A stretch of DNA of 64,000 nt from Nitratireductor sp. GISD-1A_MAKvit (GTDB lineage Bacteria > Pseudomonadota > Alphaproteobacteria > Rhizobiales > Rhizobiaceae): contig NZ_CP161920.1 in assembly GCF_040819555.1 (NCBI RefSeq), positions 3,037,001-3,101,000 of the forward strand. The letters are read 5' to 3'. The notes under the pieces are model-generated. The model saw only the letters and a program-made list of their open reading frames with translations. It was not told the origin of the DNA and searched no databases. The number at the start of each line of letters is the position of its first letter. Position 1 is the stretch's first letter. Shown here one piece after another: positions 20,057-30,203 of this stretch. The translations under genes were made by a program, and so were the position numbers.

Positions 20057-21202
20057 ATGGACTTGGCACAGTTTTCTCCGAACGCCCCCGGTCATTTCGT
20101 CGGCACGATTGAGAATGCGAAGGCTTTTGTGCCGGCGCCGCTTCCCCCTGAGATTGATTTCGCATCAATCTTCAAGGAGTACGGTGCTGCAATGGCGGCG
20201 ATCGGCATGCTGAATGCAAAGATGGCACAGCTCAGCAATCCTGGCCTGATCATTAGGCCACTACAGCGCCGCGAAGCACTGCTCTCGTCAGCAATGGAGG
20301 GTACATTCACGACGAGCGACGAGTTGGCTCTGCTTGAAGCTGGTGCGGAGGGGACCGGAAAGGCTGATACGCGGGAAGTGCTCAACTACATGAAGGCATT
20401 GACCCATTCGGTAGGCCTCATGAAGCAGCTTCCCATTTGCCACCGGTTGATCCGCGAAGCCCATGAAAAACTTCTGAGTGGCCTGTCAAATCAAAGGGGC
20501 GGTCACAAGCGTCCGGGTGAATACAAGAAAGAACAGAACTGGATCGGCGGACCAACGCCAGCGAAGGCGAGATTTGTTCCTCCGCCCCCGTCTGAAACAA
20601 TGAAGGCGATGGATGATCTGGAGGCGTTTATCAACCGTGAGTCACCTGACGACATCCCTCCATTGATCGAGGCGGCGCTGATCCACTATCAATTCGAGAC
20701 AATCCATCCTTTCGCCGATGGAAACGGGCGGGTGGGGCGTATACTCATTCCGCTGATACTGCTTGCACGCGGCCTCATTACCGAGCCCGTCTTTTATCCC
20801 AGTGCCAGTCTGGAAAGCCGGAAGGACATGTATATCGACCGCATGTTCGTTGTATCCGCAGAGGGGGACTGGATAGGCTGGTTGCGTTTTTTCCTCAAAG
20901 CCTGTGAAGATACCTGCATTACTTCGGCAGCGGTTGTTGATCGGATGCTCGGCCTGCAGGCGGAGTACAGAGAACGAGCCATGAAAGAGTTCCGCTCGAA
21001 CAACGTCATCATTCTGATCGATCATTTGTTCTCATCTCCCGCAGTCAGCACACCGATCGTGCAAAAATTGCTCGGCGTCACGCACCGGGCGGCACGTATG
21101 ACAATCGCCAATCTGGAGAAAATTGGCATCCTCGAAAAAATGGACGGCTTTTCAATGCCAGAATTTTTCGTCGCGAAAGGGATACTGAGAGCAGGCAGCT
21201 AG
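20057..21202 (+). CDS. Fic domain AMP-transferase with cis inhibitory motif and C-terminal winged helix
   Basis: 381 residues. The Fic core motif HPFADGNGRVGR starts near residue 217 and is complete, so nucleotidyl (usually AMP) transfer to a target hydroxyl is expected. An N-terminal helix carries SSAMEG near residues 77-82, fitting the (S/T)xxxE(G/N) inhibitory motif of self-inhibited class II Fic proteins; no separate antitoxin is needed. The C-terminus (STPIVQKLLGVTHRAARMTIANLEKIGILEKM) looks like a winged helix-turn-helix, as in many Fic/DOC proteins. Two matched palindromes lie just upstream, suggesting autoregulation. Codon use is less GC-biased than in neighbours. Target unknown. Confidence 0.88.
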   Translation: MDLAQFSPNAPGHFVGTIENAKAFVPAPLPPEIDFASIFKEYGAAMAAIGMLNAKMAQLSNPGLIIRPLQRREALLSSAMEGTFTTSDELALLEAGAEGTGKADTREVLNYMKALTHSVGLMKQLPICHRLIREAHEKLLSGLSNQRGGHKRPGEYKKEQNWIGGPTPAKARFVPPPPSETMKAMDDLEAFINRESPDDIPPLIEAALIHYQFETIHPFADGNGRVGRILIPLILLARGLITEPVFYPSASLESRKDMYIDRMFVVSAEGDWIGWLRFFLKACEDTCITSAAVVDRMLGLQAEYRERAMKEFRSNNVIILIDHLFSSPAVSTPIVQKLLGVTHRAARMTIANLEKIGILEKMDGFSMPEFFVAKGILRAGS

Positions 21203-21347
21203 AGTCGGGAAAGGCGGACGAGCTTTAGGCACAGTACTTCAAAAATGGATTGCGGCTTCAGGTTTTGACGTCACTGAACTGTTGTGCATCCAAACATCTC
21301 TCAATCCATACTGGTTTCGCAGCAACAGGGGTCAGATAAACAGCTGA

Positions 21348-22590
21348 TCAGCGCCGCTTCGGCTTCTTTTCAAGAAGCGCCACGGCTTCCACGTGTGGAG
21401 ACCAGAGAAACTGGTCGATCGGCACAACCCGCGTGACCCTGTAACCGCCTTCCACAAGGATCGCCAGATCCCGCGCCAGCGTGCCCGGATTGCAGGAAAC
21501 CGCCGCAACCCGCTTCACATCTGATCGCGCTATCTGCCGGCACTGAAACTCCGCCCCCGCACGTGGAGGATCGAACACGAGACCGTCGAACTGCGCCAGC
21601 TCCTTCGTCAGCAGAGGCCTGTGGAACAGATCACGTTTCTCCGCCGTCACCGGTTTGAGAGACGGCCACTGCCGTGCGGCTAGATCGAGCGCGGCGAGCG
21701 CCATGGCATCGCCTTCCGCCGCATAGACCCGCGCCTGCTGCGAAAGCCGCAGCGCGAAGGTACCGCTGCCGGCGAAAAGGTCCGCGACATGCTTGCACCC
21801 GTCAAGATGGCCGCTCACCAGCCCGGCCATTGCCTCTTCGGCAGCAAGCGTGGCCTGCAGAAATCCCGCCGGCGGAATGGCCACCGGCACGTCGCCGAAC
21901 ACCACAGTGGGCTTTTGGCCCTCCACGATGATCTCGCCATCGGCTGAAAGCCGGGCAAATCCCTTTGCCAGCGCCAGATCGGTCACCGCACGGCGCTGTT
22001 TTTCGCCAAGCCGCCCCGCACCGGCGGCTGCAATGTCGAGCCCGGTGCGGGTTTCCGTCACCGTCAGGTGGAATGGTTTGGGGGTCGCCGCGATGGCCTT
22101 GGCCAGGGCACGCAAATCCTCAAGCGCGGCGACAATGCCGGGGGTGGCAATCGGGCATTCCTGAACCACGACAATGCGATGGGATTGCGCCGCATTGAAG
22201 CCCAGCAGGACCTCCGACCCCAACCGCCTTGCGGTAAACGTCACCCGGCGACGCGAATGCGGCGGGCAGGAGAGCGTCTCTTCCACACCGGTTTTGATAC
22301 CGCGTGTCTCCAGTGCGGTCGCGACCTTCTCACGTTTCCAGGCGAGATAGGTTTCATTCTCAAGATGCTGTACCGCGCAGCCCCCGCAATCGCCGAAATG
22401 CCGACAGGCAGGCTCGATGCGCTGGGGCGACGCCTCGCGCAGCGCCATGTTCACGGCGCGTCCTCTGCGCAGTTCCGCGTCCACCACTTCGCCAGGCAGC
22501 GCGAACGGCACATAGACCGGCCCCCGCCGGCGTCAGCACCACGCCGTCGCCCTGTGCCCCCAGATGATCAATGGTCAGCGTTTCGCTCAT
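21348..22590 (-). CDS. TrmA/RlmD-type 23S rRNA or tRNA (uracil-5-)-methyltransferase (one frameshift at 22519-22525)
   Basis: SAM-dependent RNA m5U methyltransferase, about 413 residues once one G is removed from GGGGGCC (minus strand, 22519-22525). N-terminal TRAM-like start MSETLTIDHLGAQGDGVV, then the 4Fe-4S cysteines CRHFGDCGGC plus a fourth in VVVQECPIA. SAM site VADLFAGSGTFALRLS. Catalytic nucleophile in VAAVSCNPGTLARDLAIL and FDPPRAGAE before it. The start overlaps the tlyA stop by ATGA, so the two rRNA-modification genes are coupled. Which uracil is modified cannot be told. Confidence 0.9.
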
Positions 22591-23320
22591 TGGTCCTTGC
22601 GCCCGGCCAGTAGAAATTCACGGTTTCCGTCTCCGCCTTCGATGGGCGAAAGCGCAAGCCCCACGGCCTTCCAGCCGGCATTCATCCCCAGCCAATCCTT
22701 GAGATCGTCAGCGATTTCGTCCGCCTGCGCCGGATCGCGCAGCAAGCCACCCTTTCCGACGGCCTCACGCCCGCCTCGAACTGCGGCTTCACCAGAAAGA
22801 TACCACATGCGCCAGGTGCCGCCAGCGCAAGTGCCGGCGGCAGCGCAAGCTTCAGCGAAATGAAACTCACATCCGAGACGAGAAAGTCCGGTACGTGCCC
22901 TCCCAGAACCTCCGTCGTCAAGTGTCGGGCATTCACCCCTTCAAGCGAGGTCACCCGCGGATCGCCTTCTATCCGCCGGTCCATCTGCCCGGTTCCCACA
23001 TCGATCGCCGTGACATGGGCCGCCCCACGCGCCAGAAGCACCTGTGTGAAACCTCCCGTGGAGGCTCCGATGTCAAGCGCATGGCGGCCAGCCGGGTCAA
23101 ACCCGAAAGTGTCGAGACCATGCAAAAGCTTCAGCGCCGCACGCGAAACAAAGTCCCTTGCCGGATCATCGACGACGATTTTCACCTGGGGCGCGACTGT
23201 CTGTCCCGGCTTCTTCGCCGGAAGGCCGTCCACCTGAACCGTGCCCCGCAGGATCGCGTCACGCGCTCGGGCGCGGCTGTCGAAGAAGCCGCGTTCCACA
23301 AGCAGCTGATCGAGCCTCAT
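22587..23320 (-). CDS. TlyA family rRNA (cytidine-2'-O)-methyltransferase (one frameshift near 22769)
   Basis: About 244 residues after repair. N-terminal S4 RNA-binding domain (MRLDQLLVERGFFDSRARARDAILRG), then a FtsJ-like methyltransferase with SAM motif ALDIGASTGGFTQVLLARGA and VSDVSFISLKLALP. At LVKPQFEAG the frame breaks. The expected REAVGKGGLLRDPAQADEIADDL continues in another frame to the stop at 22587. One base is missing where GGCC is expected (GCC observed near 22769). Some TlyA proteins also act as hemolysins. Sits 45 bases after dxs; start ATG 23320. Confidence 0.9.
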
Positions 23321-23365
23321 CAGGCTCTCCCGCGGAGATTTTTTTCGCGTACCGAGACAACGCAA

Positions 23366-25307
23366 TCAGGCACGGGCCGCACTCTCGGCATCCTGCCCCA
23401 GGGTAGCAAACACGGTGCGCACGATGGCGGCCGCATCGAGGCCCGCATCCGCCACCATGCGTTCGGGCTTGGCATGGTTGATAAACCGGTCCGGCATGGC
23501 CATGGGCCGCACCTTCACGCCGGTTTCCAGAAGCCCTTCATGCGCAAGAAAGTTGAGAACGTGGGAGCCAAAGCCGCCAATAGCGCCCTCTTCGATGGTA
23601 ATGAGCACCTCGTGTTCCAATGCCAGCCACCTGATCAGTTCCGTGTCCAGCGGCTTTGCAAACCGTGCATCGGCAACTGTGGTCGAAAGGCCGGCAGCAT
23701 CCAGTTCGTCCGCTGCCTTCAAACAGTCCTCAAGCCTGCTGCCAAGAGAAAGCAGCGCCACCTTGGAGCCTTCGCGCATCACCCGTCCCCTTCCGAGCTC
23801 CAGCACTTCGCCACGTTCCGGCATCTCCACACCAGCGCCATTGCCACGAGGATAGCGGAAGGCGATGGGCCCTTGATCGTGCTCGACGGCGGTGCGCACC
23901 ATGTGCCGCAGCTCCGCCTCGTCGCTCGCTGCCATGACCACGAAATTCGGTAGGCTGGCGAGATAAGTGATGTCGAATGCGCCACAATGGGTGGGACCAT
24001 CCGCGCCCACAAACCCCGCCCGATCGATGGCAAAGCGCACCGGCAGGTTCTGCAGCGCCACATCGTGCACAACCTGGTCATAGCCGCGCTGCAAAAAGGT
24101 CGAATAGATCGCCGCAAAGGGGCGCAGCCCCTCGGTGGCCAGTCCAGCTGCAAATGTCACTGCGTGCTGCTCGGCGATGCCCACGTCGAAGGTTCGCTCG
24201 GGGAACTCCTTCTCGAAAAGATCGAGCCCGGTGCCGGAAGGCATGGCCGCCGTCACGGCAACGATCCGGTCATCCTCCCGCGCTTCCTGGATGAGCGACT
24301 GGGCGAAAACCTTGGTGTAGCTCGGCGCATTGGCAGGCGCCCTGGCCTGGGCGCCGGTGATGACGTCGAACCTGTTGACGCCATGATACTTGTCGGCGGC
24401 GGGCCTCTGCCGGCGGATAGCCCTTGCCCTTTTTCGTCACCACATGGATGAGCACGGGCCCGTTGCCATTGTCGCGCACATTCTTCAGCACCGGCAGGAG
24501 ATGCTTGAAATTGTGTCCGTCAATCGGACCGATATGAAAAAAACCCATCTCCTCGAACAGCGTGCCACCCGTCACATAACCGCGCGCATGCTCCACGGCA
24601 CGGGTGATGGCGCGATCGACGCCAGCGCCCAGATATGAGGTGAGCTTCTTGCCAAAATCGCGCACGCCCTGATAGGTGCGACCGGAAGCGAGACGTGCCA
24701 GATAGGCACTCATCGCGCCCTGTGGCGGGGCGATCGACATTTCGTTGTCATTCAGGATCACGATCAGCCTGGCGTCGAGCGCGCCGGCATTGTTCATTGC
24801 CTCATAGGCCATGCCCGCCGACATTGCGCCATCACCGATCACCGCGATCACATTGCGTTTTTCGCCGGCCAGACCATGGGCGACCGCCATGCCGAGACCG
24901 GCGGAGATGGACGTGGAGGAGTGCGCGGTGCCGAAGGGGTCGTATTCGCTTTCCGAACGCTTGGTGAAGCCGTAGAGCCCCCCCTCCTGGCGCAGGGTTC
25001 GGATGCGGTCGCGCCGCCCGGTGATGATCTTGTGCGGATAGGCCTGGTGGCCCACATCCCAGATCAGCCGGTCAGCGGGCGTGTCAAACACATGGTGCAG
25101 CGCCACGGTCAGTTCGACCACGCCAAGCCCTGCCCCCAGATGCCCGCCGGTTCTGGAAACCGCGTCGATCAACTCGGCTCGCAATTCGTCGGCGAGCTGC
25201 GGCAGCGCGTCCTCTGAAAGCTTTTTCAGATCGGCGGGCACGTCCACCGTGTCAAGAAGGGGAGTCTGCGGCGGCGATTTCACGCGCGTCACCTCTGCTG
25301 TTTGCAT
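23366..25307 (-). CDS. dxs: 1-deoxy-D-xylulose-5-phosphate synthase (one frameshift at 24401-24405)
   Basis: First committed step of the MEP isoprenoid pathway: thiamine diphosphate-dependent condensation of pyruvate and glyceraldehyde-3-phosphate. Two open frames join at GGCCC (minus strand, 24401-24405). Dropping one C restores [21 protein letters not shown] and a protein of about 646 residues, the normal length. TPP motif [43 protein letters not shown] and [11 protein letters not shown] of the transketolase centre; C-terminal transketolase domain present. Start ATG 25307 preferred (a GTG precedes it). The gene is essential in organisms relying on this pathway, so a real knockout is unlikely. 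Confidence 0.94.
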
Positions 25308-25458
25308 CACATCGACATAGAACTTTGATTATCCAAAGTAAACGCGATGCAATGAAACAGTATGGTTCTATCAGGGTATTGTTCATTCTGAAATGCGCGC
25401 AGTCTTTGCGCCCGCACCGCAGGGCACGGGCGCTATTCCAATCGAAAATGGTGAGGTT

Positions 25459-25710
25459 TTAACCCTGGTCGAGCGGCTCGCTGCCGGCAGCCTGGCCTTC
25501 ACGTGACAGGCGGATCTTCTCCACCTTGTCTTCTGCGGTCTTCAGAAGTTTGTCACAGTGCTTCTTGAGCGCCTCGCCACGCTCATAAATCTTGATGGAC
25601 TGGTCGAGCGGCACGTCGCCGCGCTCGAGATCCTCAACGATCTTCTCCAGCGCCTCGAGTGCCTGCTCGAAGCTCATGCTCTTGATGTCGTTGTTGGCTT
25701 CTTCGGCCAT
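25459..25710 (-). CDS. xseB: Exodeoxyribonuclease VII small subunit
   Basis: Small subunit of ExoVII. 83 residues, normal length, helical: [45 protein letters not shown] is the family signature. It is 3 bases after the deacetylase-family gene and 151 bases before dxs, the common xseB-dxs-tlyA order of rhizobia. A weak hairpin (GCGCCCG 25408-25414 with CGGGCGC 25427-25433) lies in the gap to dxs. It has no T tract, so I do not call a terminator. Confidence 0.95.
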   Translation of the reverse strand: MAEEANNDIKSMSFEQALEALEKIVEDLERGDVPLDQSIKIYERGEALKKHCDKLLKTAEDKVEKIRLSREGQAAGSEPLDQG

Positions 25711-25713
25711 CTC

Positions 25714-26641
25714 TCATCCCTTCAACAAACGGCCCACATGTGCAGCGACCGACACGGAAAGTCCCTGCAGGTCGTACCCACCTTCAAGCAGGCTGACAAG
25801 CCGCCCCTGTGACAAACGGTCGGCCCGTTGCATCAGAACAGCCGTTGCCCAGTCAAAATCCCCGGCTTCCAGATTGATCTCTGCCAGCGGGTCGCGCCAA
25901 TGCGCGTCGAACCCCGCGGAAATGATGATCAGATCCGGTGAAAACCGATCGATCGCCGGCAGAACCTTCTCCTCGAACGCTTCGCGAAACGCCTGTGAAC
26001 CGGATCCGCTCGGCAGCGGCGCGTTGACGATGTTGCCGGCTCCGGTTTCATGCGCTGCACCCGTGCCGGGATATAACGGCATCTGATGCGTGGAGCAGTA
26101 GAGCACGCTCGGGTCATCCCAGAAGATGTCCTGCGTGCCATTGCCGTGGTGCACGTCCCAGTCAACGATGGCAACGCGTTCTGCTCCGTGCCTGTTCTGC
26201 GCGTGGCGGGCAGCCACAGCAGCGCTGTTGAACAGGCAGAATCCCATGGCACGGTTCTTTTCGGCATGATGGCCAGGCGGTCGCCCGGCAACGAAAGCAT
26301 TGCCCGCCTCGCCGGAGAACACATCGTCCACGCCTGCGAGCGCCCCGCCAATCGCCGTCAATGCCGCTTCAAGACTTTTCGGGCTGACAGTCGTGTCCTC
26401 GTCTATGACCGCCAGTCCCTCCGCAGGAATGCTCCCCTTCACCTTGTCGAGATGCTCCGGTGGATGCGCAAGCAGAACCGTCTCCTCTTGGGCAAGCGGC
26501 GCTTCCAGCCGCTCGAGATAGGCGAATGGCTCGTCGTCCAGGCAATCGACAATCACCCGCAGGCGGTCGGGGCCGCTCCGGGTGGCCCGGCGGCGTGAGG
26601 TGTTCACGACAGATCGGGTGTGTGTAGAAACGGGTTCTCAT
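25714..26641 (-). CDS. Histone deacetylase / acetylpolyamine amidohydrolase family (one frameshift at 26569-26574)
   Basis: Zinc-dependent amidohydrolase of the arginase/deacetylase fold, about 308 residues after repair. The start MRTRFYTHPICREHLTPPGHPERP is in one frame and DRLRVIVDCLDDEPF onward in the next; one extra C in GGCCCC (minus strand, 26569-26574) explains this. Catalytic pieces are intact: RPPGHHAEKNRAMGFCLFN with the tandem His, VAIVDWDVHHGNGTQDIF with the zinc Asp and His, and LIIISAGFDAH with the second Asp. Bacterial members deacetylate polyamines or other small amides; the substrate is unknown. Probably co-transcribed with xseB. Confidence 0.88.
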
Positions 26642-26714
26642 CCCACAAGTGTAGTGGTCAAAGGTCAGCTTGACCATGAGGCGGCTCAACGCCGCTCCCA
26701 CCGTCAACAGGGTT

Positions 26715-27701
26715 TCACCCCGCCGTTTCCCGGGACCCGGTCGCGGGCCGGACACGCACTGTTTCCAGCGCCCGATCCTTCAGCTCGCGGAATTGTTTCG
26801 ACGCATCGCTCAAACGCCGGTCCCATTCGGGATTGGGCGTCTGCCCTTCGATGACCTTGAAATATACAGACATGAGCGCTGCGATGGCAAAAGGCTCGAT
26901 CAACGCTGCCTTCACCGCCCATGCAAACACGATTGCAAACACGAAGGCCCAGCCCGAAAGCTGACCCGGCATCGCATAGAGAATGGCGCCCGCCGGTGCC
27001 AGCATGACAAGGAACACGACAAAGGTGAGCAACCACATGAAAAGCGCCAGCCAGACGGCGTTTTTCAGCATGGTCTTGCCGTTCTGCGCATAGAGCACGA
27101 CGCCGTGGCGCGCCGTTTCGAACGGGGTGCTGGATTTGATGCGGATGTTGTAGCCGAGAATGATTTCGTCGACATAGGTCAGCGCGATGCGGATCACCGT
27201 ATTTACAAAACGCATGAGCGTGTCGAGGCCGGGAATGGGCAGAAAGCCGGCAATCCCGCCCAACAGCCCGGTCAGAACACGAATCACGCCCTTCACAAGC
27301 TGATCGAGAACGAAAAGAATGTTGGCTTCGGCGAAACGCGCTGTCACTTCCTGACGCGCATAGCTGATCTGGCTCTTGCCATCTGGCACGTCGCGCCCGT
27401 CAATCAGGTGCACCATGACCGCGATATGACCAGCCTTGACGATGTAAAGGATGTACTCGCGGATCCAGTAGACGATGGCTGAGACCAGCCCGAAACCGAC
27501 AACACCGCCCCACAGCGCAAATGTGCCGGGGCCGCCGGGGTCCGTGGAGATGTGGCCGACACCATAGCCGACGCCAGCCCCCGTTCCCGTGGCAAAGATA
27601 TAGGCCACCGTGATCCCGAAATAGACAAGCATGCGCAGCACGATGAAAGGCCATGTCCGGCCCATGATCGCAAGCGTCCTGCCTATGTCAAAATCCCACA
27701 T
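26715..27701 (-). CDS. Conserved multi-pass membrane protein of unknown function
   Basis: About 328 residues with at least five or six hydrophobic segments (WPFIVLRMLVYFGITVAYIFATG, TFALWGGVVGFGLVSAIVYWI, LTGLLGGIAGFLPIPG, ALFMWLLTFVVFLVMLAPAGAILYAMPG, WAFVFAIVFAWAVKAALIEPFAIAAL). A charged C-terminal tail (PEWDRRLSDASKQFRELKDRALE) is probably cytoplasmic. I do not recognise an enzyme motif. Glycine-rich TGTGAGVGYGVGH near residue 40 is notable but is not a nucleotide-binding motif I can name. Start ATG 27701. Lies between ribB and the deacetylase gene, same strand. Confidence 0.75.
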   Translation of the reverse strand: MWDFDIGRTLAIMGRTWPFIVLRMLVYFGITVAYIFATGTGAGVGYGVGHISTDPGGPGTFALWGGVVGFGLVSAIVYWIREYILYIVKAGHIAVMVHLIDGRDVPDGKSQISYARQEVTARFAEANILFVLDQLVKGVIRVLTGLLGGIAGFLPIPGLDTLMRFVNTVIRIALTYVDEIILGYNIRIKSSTPFETARHGVVLYAQNGKTMLKNAVWLALFMWLLTFVVFLVMLAPAGAILYAMPGQLSGWAFVFAIVFAWAVKAALIEPFAIAALMSVYFKVIEGQTPNPEWDRRLSDASKQFRELKDRALETVRVRPATGSRETAG

Positions 27702-27788
27702 CTCATTCCCCCTCAATCGAATTCGGTGGAGGATGACCGATGAAAACGGAATGTCAACGCCCCAAATGGGGGAGCCGGAAGCACCGAT

Positions 27789-28889
27789 CTACACGATGTC
27801 GGTAGACGCGATCTCGATGCCGAAACCTTCGAGCCCCACATAGTGCCGCTCGCGCGAGGCCATCAGCTTGATGGAGGAAATGCCAAGATCCTTGAGAATC
27901 TGCGCGCCAAGGCCGATTTCGCGCCATTCGCTCTCACGCCGCAGCGCCTCGTCATGGTCCTCGCGGTCGCTGCCAGCCGGACGACGGCGGTTTTCATGGG
28001 CCACCCCCACAGAACCTTCACGCAGATAGACAAGAACGCCGCGACCAAGGCCCGCCATGCGGTCCATGGCTTCGCGCAGCCGCTCTTCCGTGCCGAACAC
28101 GTCCGTCACCACATCCTCGGTGTGCAGCCTGACCGGGATATCCACCCCGTCACGGATGTCGCCAAACACGATCGCCACATGCTGCATCGCCTCCCACGGG
28201 AGCGTATAGGCATGTGCTTTTGCCGGCCCGCTCGGCGTGTCGATGTCGAAGCTCGCCACCCGTTCCACCAGCGTTTCCTGCCGCTGGCGGTAAGCAATGA
28301 GGTCGGCAACGGAGACCTGTTTGAGGCCGTTTTTCTCCGCAAAGGCCGAAACCTGCGGTCCGCGCATCACAGTGCCATCATCGTTGACCAGTTCGCAGAT
28401 GACGCCGATGGGCGGCAGCCCGGCGAGCTTGCACAGATCGACGGCAGCCTCCGTATGGCCCGAGCGCATCAGCACGCCGCCCTCGCGCGCAACCAGCGGG
28501 AAGATGTGGCCCGGACGCACGAAGTCGCCAGGTCCCACATTCGGGTTAGCCAGATTGCGCACGGTCAGTGTGCGGTCCTCGGCTGAAATGCCGGTGGTGG
28601 TGCCATGTTTGAAATCGACGCTCACGGTGAATGCCGTCGCATGCGGCGCATCGTTCTCGGCCACCATGGGTGCAAGGTTCAGCCGCTTCGCCTCGCCATG
28701 GGGCATCGGCGCGCACACGATGCCCGACGTGTGGCGCACGATGAAAGCCATCTTTTCGGGCGTGCAGTGCACGGCCGCAACGATGATGTCGCCCTCGTTC
28801 TCGCGCCCGTCATCGTCCATGACGACAACCATTTCGCCCTTCTCAAAGGCGCGCAGGGCTTCGACGACCTTCTTTTGATCATATGCCAT
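27789..28889 (-). CDS. ribB: 3,4-dihydroxy-2-butanone-4-phosphate synthase with degenerate RibA-like domain
   Basis: Riboflavin pathway enzyme that makes the four-carbon unit from ribulose-5-phosphate. 366 residues. The first 205 or so are RibB: VVVMDDDGRENEGDIIVAA (acidic active site), DRTLTVR, GDFVRPGHIFPL and RSGHTEAAVDLCKLAG. The rest aligns in layout with GTP cyclohydrolase II (RibA), but where RibA has its zinc-cysteine cluster this protein reads VRLHTEDVVTDVFGTEERLREAM, without any Cys. GTP cyclohydrolase activity is therefore unlikely; a separate ribA should exist elsewhere. 12 bases after aroC on the same strand. Confidence 0.93.
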   Translation of the reverse strand: MAYDQKKVVEALRAFEKGEMVVVMDDDGRENEGDIIVAAVHCTPEKMAFIVRHTSGIVCAPMPHGEAKRLNLAPMVAENDAPHATAFTVSVDFKHGTTTGISAEDRTLTVRNLANPNVGPGDFVRPGHIFPLVAREGGVLMRSGHTEAAVDLCKLAGLPPIGVICELVNDDGTVMRGPQVSAFAEKNGLKQVSVADLIAYRQRQETLVERVASFDIDTPSGPAKAHAYTLPWEAMQHVAIVFGDIRDGVDIPVRLHTEDVVTDVFGTEERLREAMDRMAGLGRGVLVYLREGSVGVAHENRRRPAGSDREDHDEALRRESEWREIGLGAQILKDLGISSIKLMASRERHYVGLEGFGIEIASTDIV

Positions 28890-28901
28890 CAGGAAACTCC
28901 G

Positions 28902-30002
28902 TCAGATGCGGCCGGTCTGGCCGCGATGGCGCAGATAGTGATCGGCGATTGCGCAGGCAACCATCGCTTCGGCAATCGGCACGGCGCGGATGCCCACGCA
29001 AGGATCATGCCTTCCCTTGGTCAGGACATCGACCTCATTGCCATCCCTGTCGATGCTCTGGCGCGGCGTCAGGATAGAAGATGTCGGCTTGACGGCAAAG
29101 CGCGCGACAATCGGCTCGCCGGTGGAGATCCCCCCCAGAATGCCGCCGGCATTGTTGCTGAGGAACCGCGGGGTTCCGTCATTTCCCATGCGCATCTCGT
29201 CGGCGTTCTCCTCGCCGGTGATGCGGGCTGCCTCGAACCCGTTGCCGATTTCCACGCCCTTCACGGCGTTGATCGACATGAGATTGGCGCAGATGTCCTG
29301 GTCGAGCTTGGCATAAATCGGCGCGCCTAACCCCTCTGGAACACCCTCTGCAACCACCTCGATGACCGCGCCCACCGAGGAGCCGGCCTTGCGGATGCCA
29401 TCGAGATAGTCGGAAAAGACCGGAACAGACTTCGGATCCGGCGTGAAAAACGGGTTCTCCGCATCGCCGATGAAATCCCAGTTCCAGTTCGCCCTGTCGA
29501 TTTCCTTTTCGCCCATGGCGACCAGAGCCGCGCGCACGGCCATGCCCGGCACCACCTTGCGCGCAAGTGCGCCGGCAGCCACCCGCGTTGCCGTCTCGCG
29601 CGCCGAAGAGCGCCCGCCGCCGCGATAGTCGCGCAGGCCATATTTGGTCTCATAGGTGTAGTCGGCGTGACCCGGCCGGAACCGCTTTGCGATCTCGCCA
29701 TAATCCTTGGACCGCTGGTCGACATTCTCGATCATCATGGAGACCGGGGTCCCCGTGGTGATCAGCGTTTCGCCATCCTCGTCGGGCAGCACGCCCGAGA
29801 GGATCTTCACTTCGTCCGGCTCGCGCCGCTGGGTGACAAAACGCGACTGTCCCGGCCGCCGTCTGTCCAGCTCCGCCTGAATGTCGGCCTGTGTGAAACG
29901 GATGCCGGGCGGGCACCCGTCAACCACGCAGCCAATGGCCGGGCCATGGCTCTCGCCCCATGTGGTGACACGAAACAGGTGGCCGAATGTGTTGTGAGAC
30001 AT
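28902..30002 (-). CDS. aroC: Chorismate synthase
   Basis: Last shikimate pathway step, converting EPSP to chorismate with reduced FMN. 366 residues. Family signatures are visible: N-terminal [68 protein letters not shown]; and [18 protein letters not shown] near the C-terminus. Length and ends are normal. Upstream partner of ribB with a 12-base gap, divergent from the DUF1344 gene. Confidence 0.97.
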   Translation of the reverse strand: MSHNTFGHLFRVTTWGESHGPAIGCVVDGCPPGIRFTQADIQAELDRRRPGQSRFVTQRREPDEVKILSGVLPDEDGETLITTGTPVSMMIENVDQRSKDYGEIAKRFRPGHADYTYETKYGLRDYRGGGRSSARETATRVAAGALARKVVPGMAVRAALVAMGEKEIDRANWNWDFIGDAENPFFTPDPKSVPVFSDYLDGIRKAGSSVGAVIEVVAEGVPEGLGAPIYAKLDQDICANLMSINAVKGVEIGNGFEAARITGEENADEMRMGNDGTPRFLSNNAGGILGGISTGEPIVARFAVKPTSSILTPRQSIDRDGNEVDVLTKGRHDPCVGIRAVPIAEAMVACAIADHYLRHRGQTGRI

Positions 30003-30150
30003 AGATGCGGGCTTCCAGAAATCCTGACACAGCAGCCGTCGCGGTCGGGCCGCGGGCCAATCGCCTCGCTTCTATTGGCGTTTGCCGGCACCGTCAAACC
30101 GGATTGCCTTTCGCACCAGTTTTGACACATTTATGTGCTTCAACTGAAAC

Positions 30151-30165
30151 GGTGACACCGTCACC
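30151..30165. promoter_or_regulatory. Short palindrome upstream of the DUF1344 gene
   Basis: GGTGACACCGTCACC: arms GGTGAC and GTCACC with a 3-base spacer, about 40 bases before the DUF1344 start codon and within the aroC/DUF1344 divergent region. It may be an operator for either gene; nothing else supports this. Confidence 0.35.
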
Positions 30166-30203
30166 AATTTTTGAGGCCCACATCGAAACCCAAGAGGTAT
30201 TGA

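Noticed and set aside
23366..25310. dxs and other split genes as pseudogenes or programmed frameshift sites
   Set aside because: All twelve breaks share GGCC rather than a slippery heptamer. Both sides are fully conserved, and essential genes are among them. Sequence error is the simpler explanation.
25408..25433. Hairpin GCGCCCG/CGGGCGC after xseB as a terminator
   Set aside because: Only seven pairs with a 12-base loop and no T tract on either strand.
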